From NCBI GenBank assembly GCA_964499285.1, contig CAZCLA010000004.1, forward strand, positions 74,364 to 138,363: a stretch of 64,000 nt of DNA. Reading direction: 5' to 3'. How positions within the stretch are numbered: the first letter of the stretch is position 1; each line of letters opens with the position of its first letter. A program made the position numbers and the translations under genes. Positions 8,458-18,800 of this stretch are shown here, piece by piece. The notes below the pieces were generated by a model. That model was given only the letters and a program-made list of their open reading frames with translations. It was not told where the DNA came from and made no database searches. This DNA is from JAGFIY01 sp964499285. GTDB taxonomy: Bacteria; Bacteroidota; Ignavibacteria; Ignavibacteriales; Melioribacteraceae.

Positions 8458-10539
8458 TTAAATGGAATTAAAAACCCACAACAGAATAAAGACCGAAAAA
8501 ATTACAAACACTATGTATGTTTGAACCTTTCCTGTCTGCAGTCTGCGTAAGGATAATCCCATAAATCCACTGAACAATGCAGTGAAATTCACTAAACCAT
8601 CTACAATATATGTATCAATCAAACCGCTTATTCTGGAGATAAGTCTTGTTAAAGCGGCAGAGCCGTTCACTATACCGTCAACTATATATGCATCAAACCA
8701 GTGAAGGATTTTGCTTAACAGCAGTGTTCCGCTAATCACCGAATAATTATATATTTCATCAACATACCATTTATTGAGTGAGAATTGGTAGACAGGTTTG
8801 ATCGATTCTGCCACCTTGTCTGCATTGATTTTTTTCCATTGATAGAATATGAACGCCAATAAAATTCCAAGTCCTGCTAATGCAAGCGAAAGGAACATTG
8901 CGGGATAATGCGCATGATGCATTGCTTCTTCATACATTTCGGAATGAATTATTTCACTTGGAGCCCCTATTGTTCCGTCATTCATAAATTCAAAAGCTGA
9001 CGATTGTGGAACAACAGTTTGAGGAGTTGAAATCCATTCACCCAAAAACCATCCGGCATCGGGGGACAAAGGGTTTGGTGTATAAAAGATAAAAATTGAA
9101 AGAGTGCTTAGAACGATTAACGGCACTGTCATCAATTTGGGCGATTCGTGTGCATGATCAAATTTTTCTTTATTTCTTGGTTTTCCATGAAAAGTAAGAA
9201 TGACAAGTCTGAACATGTAGAAAGCCGTAAGAAGTGCTACTGTAAATCCGATAGCCGGTATTAACCAATGTCCTGTAAGATTACCAAAAGCAAGAGTGCC
9301 GGCTAAAATTCCATCTTTACTTAAGAAACCCGATGTTAACGGTACTCCTGAAATAGCCAAAGTTGAAATTAGAAATGTGATGTAGGTGATGGGAAGTTTT
9401 TTCTTAAGTCCGCCCATCTCTCGGATATCCTGCTCGTGATGCATTGCCTGTATTACAGAACCGGAACCCAAGAAGAGACAAGCTTTGAAAAATGCATGTG
9501 TTACCAGATGAAAAAATGCAAACGCATAGGCGCCTACACCAAGGGACATTACCATATAACCTAATTGACTTACCGTTGAATAAGCAAGAACTTTTTTAAT
9601 ATCGTTCTGTGTTATTGCTATAGTCGCTGCAACAAATGATGTTACAGCCCCCACGACAGCAATGAAAACCATAGCGTCAGCGGTTAACATCGCAAAAATT
9701 CTTGCCACGAGATAAACACCTGCAGCAACCATTGTAGCTGCATGTATAAGTGCGCTAACAGGAGTTGGACCTTCCATTGCATCGGGAAGCCATACATGAA
9801 GAGGGAATTGAGCAGATTTTCCAACTGCGCCCATAAAAACTAAAATTCCAGCTGCCGTTAACCAGCCTGAACTGCCAAACGGTACAACTCCGTTTTGGAT
9901 TTGAGCAAATATTTCATCAAATGTGAATGTATGATAGTTTGTATATAAAATTAAAATTCCGATGAACATTCCTATATCACCAACACGGTTCACAAGAAAT
10001 GCTTTTTTCCCTGCGTCGGCAGCAGAGTCTTTTTCGAACCAAAATCCAATCAATAAATAAGAAGATAATCCAACCAGTTCCCAAAAGATGTACATCATTA
10101 AAAGGTTATGAGTGATCACAATTCCTAACATGGAAAATGTGAATATCCCGAGATAAGCAAAATAGCGGTCGTAGCGGATATCATCTTTCATATAAGCAAC
10201 TGAATAGTAGTGTACGAGCATACTTATAAGATTAACTGTAAATAACATTATCACCGCTACGTTATCAAGCTTAATTCCCAATTCTATTGTCACGCTGCCG
10301 AGAACTGGAACATTCCCGAAATCAATCCAATTAAAAGTGCCGATTATTGTTTGATCGATGTATCCTGAAAGTTTACCGTAAAGCACAACAAGAGTTGCAA
10401 TAAACGTAAGAGAAATTACACCAAGTTCGAACCTGTACATGTTCGGGATTTTCTTATTCAGAAATATTACCGCAAAAAATCCCAGTAGTGGTAAAAACAA
10501 AATCGCAACAGATAATTGTACTAATAAATTTTCGGACAT
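8458..10539 (-). CDS. nuoL: NADH-quinone oxidoreductase subunit L
   Basis: This 693-aa subunit is the distal proton-pumping subunit of complex I. It carries the Proton_antipo_N region (VELGIKLDNVAVIMLF), the core WELVGLSSYLLIGFWFE, KSAQFPLHVWLPDAMEGPTPVSALIHAATM and QNDIKKVLAYSTVSQLGYM, and the long C-terminal extension with the lateral helix and final membrane anchor (YIVFVIFSVFILLWVF). The length is normal to slightly long. It follows nuoK with a 6-base gap and precedes nuoM by 50 bases in the standard order K-L-M-N. Confidence 0.98.
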   Translation of the reverse strand: MSENLLVQLSVAILFLPLLGFFAVIFLNKKIPNMYRFELGVISLTFIATLVVLYGKLSGYIDQTIIGTFNWIDFGNVPVLGSVTIELGIKLDNVAVIMLFTVNLISMLVHYYSVAYMKDDIRYDRYFAYLGIFTFSMLGIVITHNLLMMYIFWELVGLSSYLLIGFWFEKDSAADAGKKAFLVNRVGDIGMFIGILILYTNYHTFTFDEIFAQIQNGVVPFGSSGWLTAAGILVFMGAVGKSAQFPLHVWLPDAMEGPTPVSALIHAATMVAAGVYLVARIFAMLTADAMVFIAVVGAVTSFVAATIAITQNDIKKVLAYSTVSQLGYMVMSLGVGAYAFAFFHLVTHAFFKACLFLGSGSVIQAMHHEQDIREMGGLKKKLPITYITFLISTLAISGVPLTSGFLSKDGILAGTLAFGNLTGHWLIPAIGFTVALLTAFYMFRLVILTFHGKPRNKEKFDHAHESPKLMTVPLIVLSTLSIFIFYTPNPLSPDAGWFLGEWISTPQTVVPQSSAFEFMNDGTIGAPSEIIHSEMYEEAMHHAHYPAMFLSLALAGLGILLAFIFYQWKKINADKVAESIKPVYQFSLNKWYVDEIYNYSVISGTLLLSKILHWFDAYIVDGIVNGSAALTRLISRISGLIDTYIVDGLVNFTALFSGFMGLSLRRLQTGKVQTYIVFVIFSVFILLWVFNSI

Positions 10540-10545
10540 AGCTTG

Positions 10546-10857
10546 TTAGTCTCTCAGTTTGTTGATCTCATCAACATTTATATTCACAAAAGTTTTGTAA
10601 ACATTTAATACGATCGCAAGCGCAATTGCTGCCTCAGCCGCTGCAAGTATAATAACGAATAGTGCAATTACTTGACCATTTATTCCAAAGTTTCCGAACT
10701 TTGAAAATGCAACGAAGTTAATGTTCGCGGCATTTAGAACCAGCTCTACTCCCATCAAAACCATTACTGCATTTTTTCTGGTAACAATGCCGTAAATACC
10801 AAGTGAAAAAAGTATTGCACTTACGAATAAAAAATGTTCAAGTCCAACTTGTAACAA
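10546..10857 (-). CDS. nuoK: NADH-quinone oxidoreductase subunit K
   Basis: This 103-aa membrane subunit has three transmembrane helices and carries the two conserved membrane glutamates of NuoK in the segments MGVELVLNAANINFVAF and AAAEAAIALAIVLNVY. It is part of the proton path between the quinone site and the antiporter subunits. Length and start (MLQVGLEHFLFVSAILFSLG) agree with the family. It lies between nuoJ and nuoL with gaps of 13 and 6 bases. Confidence 0.97.
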   Translation of the reverse strand: MLQVGLEHFLFVSAILFSLGIYGIVTRKNAVMVLMGVELVLNAANINFVAFSKFGNFGINGQVIALFVIILAAAEAAIALAIVLNVYKTFVNINVDEINKLRD

Positions 10858-10870
10858 TTTATTTCCTCAT

Positions 10871-11371
10871 CTATTCTTTTTCTTCTCTTCTTGCAATTGA
10901 TGCAGCACCAATTAAAGCTATTAACAGTAAAATCCCGAGAATTTCAAATATCAATAGATATTCTGTAATTAAGCTTTTTCCAAGAGCATAGCTTGTTGTA
11001 AACGGAATTTTAGCTGTTTCTGTTTGCCATTCGGTTTTTACCATGATGGATGCTAAAGCCCCGGCAAATAACCCGATTACGATTGCAGCTGGAATAATGT
11101 GTATAGTCCCTGTTTTAATGCTTACGTTTGTAATTTTATTTGTGATCATAACACCAAACAGGAGAAGTATAAGGATGCCGCCAACATATACCATAATTTG
11201 GACAACAGCTAAGAAATCTGCTCCCAATAAAACATAAAGTCCTGCAATTCCGAATAACGTAAAGAGTAAGAAGAATGCCGAGTGAACAATGTTTTTATTA
11301 GTTACAACAAAATATGCCGAAACCAGTGTAAGTATTGCAAAGAGATAAAAAATGATATCGTACAAGTCCAT
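10871..11371 (-). CDS. nuoJ: NADH-quinone oxidoreductase subunit J
   Basis: This 166-aa subunit of the complex I membrane arm has five hydrophobic helices. The conserved third helix is seen in LLGADFLAVVQIMVYVGGILILLLFGVMI, which in the family contains the pi-bulge linked to coupling. The C-terminus IGAASIARREEKE is cytoplasmic and charged. It starts 8 bases after the nuoI stop and is followed by nuoK. Nothing unusual is seen. Confidence 0.96.
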   Translation of the reverse strand: MDLYDIIFYLFAILTLVSAYFVVTNKNIVHSAFFLLFTLFGIAGLYVLLGADFLAVVQIMVYVGGILILLLFGVMITNKITNVSIKTGTIHIIPAAIVIGLFAGALASIMVKTEWQTETAKIPFTTSYALGKSLITEYLLIFEILGILLLIALIGAASIARREEKE

Positions 11372-11379
11372 CCTAAAAT

Positions 11380-11988
11380 TTATTCTCCCTTTTTCTTATC
11401 GTTTCCCGGTTGATCTTTTTGTGCTGCTTCTTCTGCTTTTTTCTTTGCCGCCGCTTCGGCTTTGGCTTTTGCCGCTTCAGCCTTTTCTTTTTCCTTTTGG
11501 ATCATAAATTCTTCGTAATTCTTTCTCTTTTCGTCTGCTTCTTGATTTGTAAGCGTAGCGAAATTATATAAAAGTTTGTTCCTATCGTATTCGGAAAATT
11601 CGAAAACTTCAGTCATTTTAATACATTCTGTTGGGCAAGGGTATACGCAAAGTTGGCAGTAACAGCATTTCCCAAAATCAATATCAAACTTTGTAACCCA
11701 TAATGCTTTTTTCTTACCTTGAGATGTTGTTCCCAAATCATCGGTTGGTAAACTTTTTACGGTTTCGATTTCAATACAACTTACCGGACAAGCTCTCGCA
11801 CATTGATCGCATCCGATGCAGTCATCCATGTTTACGTAAAGTCGATTTCTAACTCGATCGGGAAGAGGAAATCTTTCATCGGGATACTGTCTCGTAACAG
11901 CAGGAACAAAAAGATGTTTAAATGTTATCTTCATACCGATTAAGACGGTATAAAGTGCTTCCCAAGTGTTTTTTAAGTATTGTCTCAT
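11380..11988 (-). CDS. nuoI: NADH-quinone oxidoreductase subunit I with Lys/Ala/Glu-rich tail
   Basis: This 202-aa peripheral-arm subunit carries the two [4Fe-4S] clusters nearest the quinone module. Cluster motifs are C57-C60-C63-C67 (DCIGCDQCARACP) with C71, and C108-C111-C114-C118 (CCYCQLCVYPCP) with C122. Residues from about 160 on form a highly charged, coiled-coil-like extension of repeated Lys, Ala and Glu (such as KAEAAKAKAEAAAKKK), which ordinary NuoI lacks. Because NuoEFG are absent from the locus, this exposed tail could help dock an alternative electron donor, though that is speculation. It sits between nuoH and nuoJ. Confidence 0.96.
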   Translation of the reverse strand: MRQYLKNTWEALYTVLIGMKITFKHLFVPAVTRQYPDERFPLPDRVRNRLYVNMDDCIGCDQCARACPVSCIEIETVKSLPTDDLGTTSQGKKKALWVTKFDIDFGKCCYCQLCVYPCPTECIKMTEVFEFSEYDRNKLLYNFATLTNQEADEKRKNYEEFMIQKEKEKAEAAKAKAEAAAKKKAEEAAQKDQPGNDKKKGE

Positions 11989-13059
11989 TTATAAAAGTGT
12001 AATAATTCCAATAACAATTAAATTCAAAAATGAATACGGTATTAAATACTTCCAACATATTGTCATTAGCTGATCAACTCTTAATCGAGGTAGTGTCCAT
12101 CTAAGCCACATTTGTATAAAAACCATAAATAAACCTTTTGCCGTGAACCAGAAAAATTGCTCGATTGGAACCAGCCAGGTGACACCAATTGTATTTCCGA
12201 TGTAACCAAAAGGTGATTGATATCCTCCCAAAAATACTGCGGTTACAATAGCCCCGACTGCAAACATATTTGCGTATTCAGAGAGGAAGAACATTGCAAA
12301 CTTCATTCCTGTATATTCAGTGTGGAAACCTGAAACAAGCTCGGATTCCGCTTCAGGAATATCGAATGGAACTCGGTTGACTTCTGCTAATGTACTTATG
12401 AATAGAATTAAAAAACCGCTAAGCATAAAAGGAATTAAGATAATTTTTAGAATTCCGGTTTCATGTCCTCCTAAAATATTCCAGTTCCAGAAATATGCTG
12501 TCTGCTGTTGACTCATTACATCCAAACTCATAGTACCGGTGAACATAATCATAGCTAAAACTACAAGTGCTGTAGGTATTTCATAACTTATAATTTGGGC
12601 TGCTGAACGCATCGCACCAAGTAATGAATATTTATTGTTAGATGCCCATCCACCCATCAAAATACCGGCAACAACTAAGGAGGAAATGGCAATGATATAA
12701 AATATTCCCACTTCTGCATGAGTTCCTATGTACTTGCTTGAAAACGGAATTGCCGCAAATGCGGCAAAACTACCTGCGAAAACTAAATAGGGTGCGATGT
12801 TGAATAGAACTTTATCATTCTTCTCTGCTACAATATCTTCCTTTTGAATCAGTTTAAGAATATCTGCGACTGTCTGCAGAACACCATGATATCCAACTCT
12901 GTTAGGACCTATTCTATCCTGCATGAATGCAGATACTTTTCTCTCAGCAAGAACTGCAAATAATGCAAAGGGAAGTATGAATACGAATAATGGTAGTGCC
13001 GCCGAAATGAACATCGACACTATTTCGATTTGTATGAAGTCGTTAATTATCTCGTACAT
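11989..13059 (-). CDS. nuoH: NADH-quinone oxidoreductase subunit H
   Basis: This 356-aa membrane subunit forms the quinone entry site with NuoB and NuoD. Family marks are LAERKVSAFMQDRIGPNRVG, the acidic loop NRVPFDIPEAESELVSGFHTEY, and the C-terminal RWTLPRLRVDQLMTICWKYL. Eight or nine transmembrane segments are apparent. The nuoI gene follows directly, with its start one base after the nuoH stop, and the nuoH start overlaps the nuoD stop by one base, so translation is probably coupled. Confidence 0.98.
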   Translation of the reverse strand: MYEIINDFIQIEIVSMFISAALPLFVFILPFALFAVLAERKVSAFMQDRIGPNRVGYHGVLQTVADILKLIQKEDIVAEKNDKVLFNIAPYLVFAGSFAAFAAIPFSSKYIGTHAEVGIFYIIAISSLVVAGILMGGWASNNKYSLLGAMRSAAQIISYEIPTALVVLAMIMFTGTMSLDVMSQQQTAYFWNWNILGGHETGILKIILIPFMLSGFLILFISTLAEVNRVPFDIPEAESELVSGFHTEYTGMKFAMFFLSEYANMFAVGAIVTAVFLGGYQSPFGYIGNTIGVTWLVPIEQFFWFTAKGLFMVFIQMWLRWTLPRLRVDQLMTICWKYLIPYSFLNLIVIGIITLL

Positions 13060-14174
13060 TATCTATCAATTTCTCCAAGTACTATATCAATGCTTCCAAG
13101 TACGGCAATTACATCGGCAACCAGATGACCCTTACATAGTTCGCCGAATACTTCCATATTAACAAAGGAAGGCGCTCTTACTTTAACGCGAAACGGATTC
13201 AAACTGCCGTCGCTTATAATAAAATAACCTAATTCACCTTTAGGATTTTCTACCCGGGCATAAACATTTCCTTTCGGCGGTTTGATTCTTTTAGGAATTG
13301 CTTCGAATACATCACCTTCGGGAATTTGTTTTATTGCTTGTTGAATAATATTTAAACTTTGTTCCATTTCCTGAACTCTGACAAAATATCTGTCCCACGA
13401 ATCTCCCGTGGTTCCTTTTTCTCCTTTACCTATAGGAATCTCAAATTCAAAACGATCATAAATTGAATATGGGTCGTCCTTCCTTAAGTCAAATTTAACT
13501 CCGCTGCCCCTCAGGTTTGGTCCGGTAATTCCATAATTAATTGCTGTATCGGCAGGAAGGACACCTACATTTGCCGTTCGTTCAATGAATATTTTATTAA
13601 AGGATAAAAGATTATTTAATTCAACTATTTTTGGTCGGAAATAATTGATGAAATCCTGCGTAAGTCTCAAAAAATCCGGATGAAGATCGTGAGAAACCCC
13701 GCCGACCCACATATAATTATAAAGCAGACGTGCTCCGCAAGTCATTTCAAATAAGTCGAGAATTTTTTCCCGGTCCCTAAAACAATATAGGAAGGGAGTA
13801 AATGCGCCAATATCAACACCATAAGTACCAAGAGCGACAAGATGGGAAGCAATTCGCTGAAGTTCGCCCATTATCACTCTTATATATTCAACTCTTTCAG
13901 GCACCTTAATATCAAGAAGCTTTTCGACAGCAATCGCATAGCCGAAATTATTATACATCGAAGCAAGATAATCCATTCTGTCCGTGTAAGGAATGATTTG
14001 TGGATATGTCATTGCTTCACAGTGTTTTTCGAAGCAGCGGTGGAGGTAACCGATATGCGGCTTAACGTCCACAATTAATTCACCTTCCAAAATGACTTCA
14101 AGTCTAAGCACACCATGAGTTGATGGGTGCTGTGGACCCATATTTAATACCATTTCTTCAGTTTTTAGAGCCAT
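13059..14174 (-). CDS. nuoD: NADH-quinone oxidoreductase subunit D
   Basis: This 371-aa subunit, related to the large subunit of [NiFe] hydrogenases, lines the quinone pocket. The N-terminus NMGPQHPSTHGVLRLEVILEGE is diagnostic (the His-Gly loop near the quinone), as are GYLHRCFEKH, DRMDYLASMYNN and the C-terminal VDVIAVLGSIDIVLGEIDR-type ending. Length is somewhat short of the usual 400 or so but covers the whole family core. It is separate from nuoC, not fused as in E. coli. Confidence 0.97.
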   Translation of the reverse strand: MALKTEEMVLNMGPQHPSTHGVLRLEVILEGELIVDVKPHIGYLHRCFEKHCEAMTYPQIIPYTDRMDYLASMYNNFGYAIAVEKLLDIKVPERVEYIRVIMGELQRIASHLVALGTYGVDIGAFTPFLYCFRDREKILDLFEMTCGARLLYNYMWVGGVSHDLHPDFLRLTQDFINYFRPKIVELNNLLSFNKIFIERTANVGVLPADTAINYGITGPNLRGSGVKFDLRKDDPYSIYDRFEFEIPIGKGEKGTTGDSWDRYFVRVQEMEQSLNIIQQAIKQIPEGDVFEAIPKRIKPPKGNVYARVENPKGELGYFIISDGSLNPFRVKVRAPSFVNMEVFGELCKGHLVADVIAVLGSIDIVLGEIDR

Positions 14175-14175
14175 C

Positions 14176-14706
14176 TTAATATGGTACCTTCATTCCTTTG
14201 TAGTATTCCGGGTTTTTATAATCTTTACGAAGTGGATAACCTGCTTCCCAATCATAAGGCATCAAAATTCTAATTAGGTTAGGATGATTCTTGAAAATAA
14301 TTCCATACATATCAAAAGCTTCTCTTTCGTGCCAATCTGCCGTTTTCCATATATTTTCAACCGATTCAAGTTCGGGGTTCTCTCTTGGGACACTCGTTCT
14401 TATCGTAATTTTGTGTTTAATTCGCATCGAGTAGAGATGATAATAAACACTAAGAGTTCCGCCTTTAATTATTTCGTTTTCCGCCTCATCTTTAACTTTT
14501 TCGCCGTTTGCATCATCGACACCGGATAGATTCATAAGCGAATCAAAACTTAAGTTCTCATCGTCGTATAAAAACTGCATGATCTCCAAAATTTTTGTGC
14601 TGTCAACGATTATTGTCGGATCCTTCTGAGTATCTTCCATCAATCCGTTAATGGCTTCATCAAAATTTGCTTTTAATATCTCTAAAATTTCTTCGGGTGA
14701 TTTCAT
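14176..14706 (-). CDS. nuoC: NADH-quinone oxidoreductase subunit C
   Basis: This 176-aa 30-kDa subunit of the peripheral arm has no cofactor. The family signature is in the C-terminal part, WKTADWHEREAFDMYGIIFKNHPNLIRILMPYDWEAGYPLRKDY, read here in sections: HEREAFDMYGI, then HPNLIRILMP, then GYPLRKDY. The N-terminal 60 residues are variable. It overlaps nuoB by four bases and ends one base before nuoD, consistent with a tightly coupled operon. Confidence 0.96.
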   Translation of the reverse strand: MKSPEEILEILKANFDEAINGLMEDTQKDPTIIVDSTKILEIMQFLYDDENLSFDSLMNLSGVDDANGEKVKDEAENEIIKGGTLSVYYHLYSMRIKHKITIRTSVPRENPELESVENIWKTADWHEREAFDMYGIIFKNHPNLIRILMPYDWEAGYPLRKDYKNPEYYKGMKVPY

Positions 14707-15194
14707 ACTGATTTTTTTACCATCGATTCATGTTTGATTTTTTCTTGTAATTTAAGAAGCCCTTCCAACAATGCTTCCGGACGCGGAGGACAGCCGGGAA
14801 CGTAAACGTCGACGGGTATCACTCTGTCAATTCCCTTCAATACATGATAACCGTGCTCCCAGTAGGGACCACCGCAATTAGCGCAGCTTCCCATAGAAAT
14901 TATGTATTTAGGATCGGGCATTTGCTCGTATAGCCGTTTTATTCTTGTTGCCATTTTAAGAGTGACGGTTCCGGATATAATTATAATATCTGCTTGGCGC
15001 GGCGAGGGTCTCGGAATCACCCCAAAACGGTCGAAATCATAGTGCGAGGCTGAGGTTGCCATCATCTCGATTGCACAGCAAGCAAGCCCAAAACCAAGCT
15101 GCCACAAGGAGGATAGGCGTGCCCAGTTCATTAAATCTTCAGCTTTTGTGATTACTATATTGCTTTCTGCAAATTCTTTGTCTAATAAGCCCAT
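14703..15194 (-). CDS. nuoB: NADH-quinone oxidoreductase subunit B
   Basis: This 163-aa subunit binds cluster N2, the last [4Fe-4S] before quinone. The ligands are the tandem cysteines C39-C40 (GLACCAIEMM), C104 (MGSCANCGGP) and C135 (VPGCPPRPE). The segment DFDRFGVIPRPSPRQAD is diagnostic. It overlaps nuoC by four bases and nuoA by one base. All ligands are intact, so electron transfer to quinone should be functional even without the NADH module in this locus. Confidence 0.98.
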   Translation of the reverse strand: MGLLDKEFAESNIVITKAEDLMNWARLSSLWQLGFGLACCAIEMMATSASHYDFDRFGVIPRPSPRQADIIIISGTVTLKMATRIKRLYEQMPDPKYIISMGSCANCGGPYWEHGYHVLKGIDRVIPVDVYVPGCPPRPEALLEGLLKLQEKIKHESMVKKSV

Positions 15195-15655
15195 TAGGTA
15201 GTTTGATTAGTTTCAGTTTGTTCAATAATTAAACTCTCGGAGGTTTGATCCATATTCTTTTTAATCAGATTGCTCAAGTAAGGAATATTTGGTTTTGGTC
15301 TAGCCCATTCCAAATCACCTTTTCGCCATTCGTATGCCATTCCAATACCCAAAACAACGAGAAAAATAATTCCCGCCAGGAATCCGTAAAGTCCGTAATC
15401 TTGGTAAGTTAACGCCCAAGGGAACAGAAGGACCACTTCAACATCAAATATTAAGAAAATTAAAGCCACAACATAAAAACGAATATTGAACTGAACCCAC
15501 GGTGTTCCTTCCGGGTTTTCGCCGCACTCATAAGTTGTTAATTTTTCTTTAGTAGGGCGGTGAGGTCTAATTAGTTTTGAGGCAAAAATTGCGATTCCTA
15601 CAAAGGCAACGGCAAGTAGAATAAAGACAAAAATTTTTCCGAATTCTGTAAGCAT
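15194..15655 (-). CDS. nuoA: NADH-quinone oxidoreductase subunit A
   Basis: This is the first gene of the 11-gene nuo operon and encodes a 153-aa membrane subunit with three helices. Typical features are YECGENPEGTPWVQFNIRFYVVALIFLIFDVEVVLLFPWA, recognised by YECGE and LIFDVE. The C-terminal 30 residues (KNMDQTSESLIIEQTETNQTT) form a hydrophilic extension. The promoter must lie in the 183-bp divergent spacer before the sensor kinase gene, but no clear core elements were identified. Confidence 0.97.
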   Translation of the reverse strand: MLTEFGKIFVFILLAVAFVGIAIFASKLIRPHRPTKEKLTTYECGENPEGTPWVQFNIRFYVVALIFLIFDVEVVLLFPWALTYQDYGLYGFLAGIIFLVVLGIGMAYEWRKGDLEWARPKPNIPYLSNLIKKNMDQTSESLIIEQTETNQTT

Positions 15656-15838
15656 ATAATTCTGTTAAAAGTTGGTACGAATAATACCACAACTCGAATT
15701 TAAAAACAAGTCTTTCATGTCCAAATATGTAAAAATTTTTTTTCATATATCAGCAACATTATATGACATTGATTTTAGCTCCTATTTTGGTTATGATTAT
15801 TTTAAATCTAATTACATTATTTCCGATATGAACCTTCA
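15656..15838. promoter_or_regulatory. Divergent spacer between the nuo operon and the sensor kinase gene
   Basis: This 183-bp AT-rich spacer must carry the nuo promoter and the kinase promoter. A near-palindrome lies near the nuoA end: TTGGTA and TACCACAA flank CGAATAA at about 15673-15693. It has no recognised regulator. No sigma54-type element with correct spacing was found. Confidence 0.4.
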
Positions 15839-18800
15839 ATGAGAACTTCGCTTGCTAAAATATTTTTTCTTCTTCCGGTTTTATTAACCGCCCAACTTCA
15901 GGAAACTCAATATAGATTTAAAAAGATTACACTTGAGGATGGACTTTCACAAAGTTCACTAGTGGATATTATTCAAGACCATAAAGGGTATTTATGGTTT
16001 GGAACATATAACGGCTTGAACAGATACGACGGATATACGTTTAAGATTTATAAAAATGATCCAACTGATACAACCTCAATTTCGGATAATGGAATAACAG
16101 CTATTTTCGAAGACCGAAATGGTTATATCTGGATTGGTACCAGTAACGGTTTTCTTAATCGTTTTGATAGAAAAACCGAGACATTCAAAAGAATTAAAAT
16201 TGATGATCCCCAAAATCCAGTAATATCAAGATTCCAGCCCAATGCAATGATGCCAGTAACTCTTTCACTTAACAAGTTTGAAACCGTCACTGCCATTGAG
16301 GAGGATACGCTTGGAAATCTATGGATCGGCACCTGGGGAAACGGGCTTGTAAAATATGATAGAACGACGGGCGAAATTGAACATTTTTATTACTCACCGT
16401 TTAACATAATGGGACTCAGTTCAAATAATATTTCGGATGTTCTTGTTGATAGCCGGGGTACGATTTGGGTTGCTTCATACGGCGGAGGAATAAGTAAGGG
16501 TATTCACAGAACATTACTGATTTCCACTCAGCAAGCGACCCGCACAATTGATAGTTACTTATTTGTGAGTACACAAAGTGAAAGATCGGATAAAAATCAT
16601 TTAAAAGATCCTTACGTAATAACATTATTTGAAGATAGCTTAGGTAATATTTGGATTGGTTCATACGATGAAGGTGCCGTTTTTATTACAGCGGAAGATA
16701 GGTCGAAACCGATGGATGAAATAAGGTTTTATGATATCGAAGTTTTGACTAAAACCAATTACGAAATTGAAATGGTGATGGATTTCTTTGAGGATTCTCA
16801 GAATAATTTATGGATTGGTACTTTTGGAAAAGGATTATTTAAATTTGATAGAACTCAAACCGAATTACTTAATTTTAGGCATAATCCGCTTAACTCTAAA
16901 TCAATTTTATCGGACGAAATTATATCTGTTTATGAGGATCATTCCGGAATTCTATGGGTAGGCTCGCACTTAGGAGGAGGAATAAGTAAACTCGAAAAAA
17001 ATCAATTTTTATTCGGCTTTCTAGAAAATGAAGCGGGCAATCCAAATTCACTTTCTGATAATGTGATTTGGGCAATCTGTGAAGACACGCAACAGAACAT
17101 TTGGTTCGGAACATACCGTAGCGGTTTAGATAAACTCAATCCAAGTGATAAATCTTTTCGGCATTTTACTAGGGCTGATAACTTAACAGACGATCATATT
17201 AAGTCATTAGTTATCGATAACTTTAATCATCTTTGGATTGGAACATATTCCGGAGGGCTGAACCAGATTAATCTAAATACATTTGTTGTCCAGAATTATC
17301 CGTACAAACCGAAAAACAAAATTGGAACGAGCGGTGTCCATATTGAAGATATATTTATTGAAAATGACTCGACACTTTGGATTGCTGTCTTCGATAAGGG
17401 AATTGATGTGGTTAATTTCGATCAAACAGGAAAAATCGACTGGAATGAGCAAAAGTTTTATTCCCATGATCCTCTCGACAGCACTTCTCTAGCAAGCAAT
17501 AAAATTTATCAGATTTTTAAAGACAGCATTGGGGAAATTTATGTTGCAACAATGGGCGGTGGACTTAACAGGTTCAACAGAACCGATGAAAGTTTTAAAA
17601 GGTATCTGAACGATCCGACAAATGACAATTCTCTAAGCAATGATAATGTTATCATTATTCAAGAGGATAATAGGAATAATTTATGGATTGGAACTTATGG
17701 CGGGGGTCTTAATAAATTCGATAGAAAAAAAGATTCCTTCGAAAGATTTGGTGTGAAGGACGGATTACTCACCGAAGTAGTTTACGGAATTTTAGAGGAT
17801 AAAACAGGAAACTTGTGGTTAAGTACTGATGACGGTATTTTCCGTTTTGATCCGGTGAAAGTTTCGTTTATACAGTACGGAAAAAAAGACGGTGTTCAGA
17901 GTGCGGAATTCAGCGGCGGTGCTTATGCAAAAACAAAAAATGGTGAAATGTACTTCGGCGGTGTCAACGGAGTGAATTATTTTTATCCTGATAGCATAAA
18001 AAGAAATACTTACATTCCACCCATAGTGATAAGCAGAATTAATGTATTGGACCAACCCGTTAAGGGAGAGCGGGAGATTCTCACGCTCAATTACGATCAG
18101 AATTATTTCAGCATAGAATTTGCTTCTTTAGATTATACAAGTCCCTCAGAAAACCGCTATGCGTATAGATTGGATGGACTTGAGGATAATTGGAATTATG
18201 TTTCTGCATCGAACCGGATTGCAAAATACACTAATCTACTGCCCGGTGAGTATACTTTCCGCGTTAGGGGATCAAATTCAACAGGGATATGGAACGAAGA
18301 GGGGACCGTTTTATTCATTGAAATTAAACCGCCGTTTTGGAAAACATGGTGGTTCATACTTCTTTTAATTGTTTTGGTTGGTGGGTCGATTACATTGTTT
18401 GTTACGATTAGAATACGACAGCTTTTGGCAATCGAAAAATTAAAATCAAAAATTGCTGCCGATCTCCACGACAATGTTGGAGCAGGGTTGACCGAAATTT
18501 CGATTTTAAGCGAACTCACCGCTCACGAAATTGGAAACCAGAACGAAAATGCTTCAAAGCGATTAAATAATATAAGCGAAACTTCTCGATCTTTGGTAGC
18601 AAATATGAGTGATATAGTTTGGATGGTAAATCCCAAATTAGACAGTCTTCACGATCTGATAATTAGATTAAAGGATTCGTATGGTGAGTTTCTAAGTCAA
18701 TTAGGTATTTCTTTTAGAATAAACAAATTTGAAAGAATGGATAATGTTAAAATTCCTATGGATTATCGTCAGAATTTGTTTCTCATTTTCAAAGAATGTA

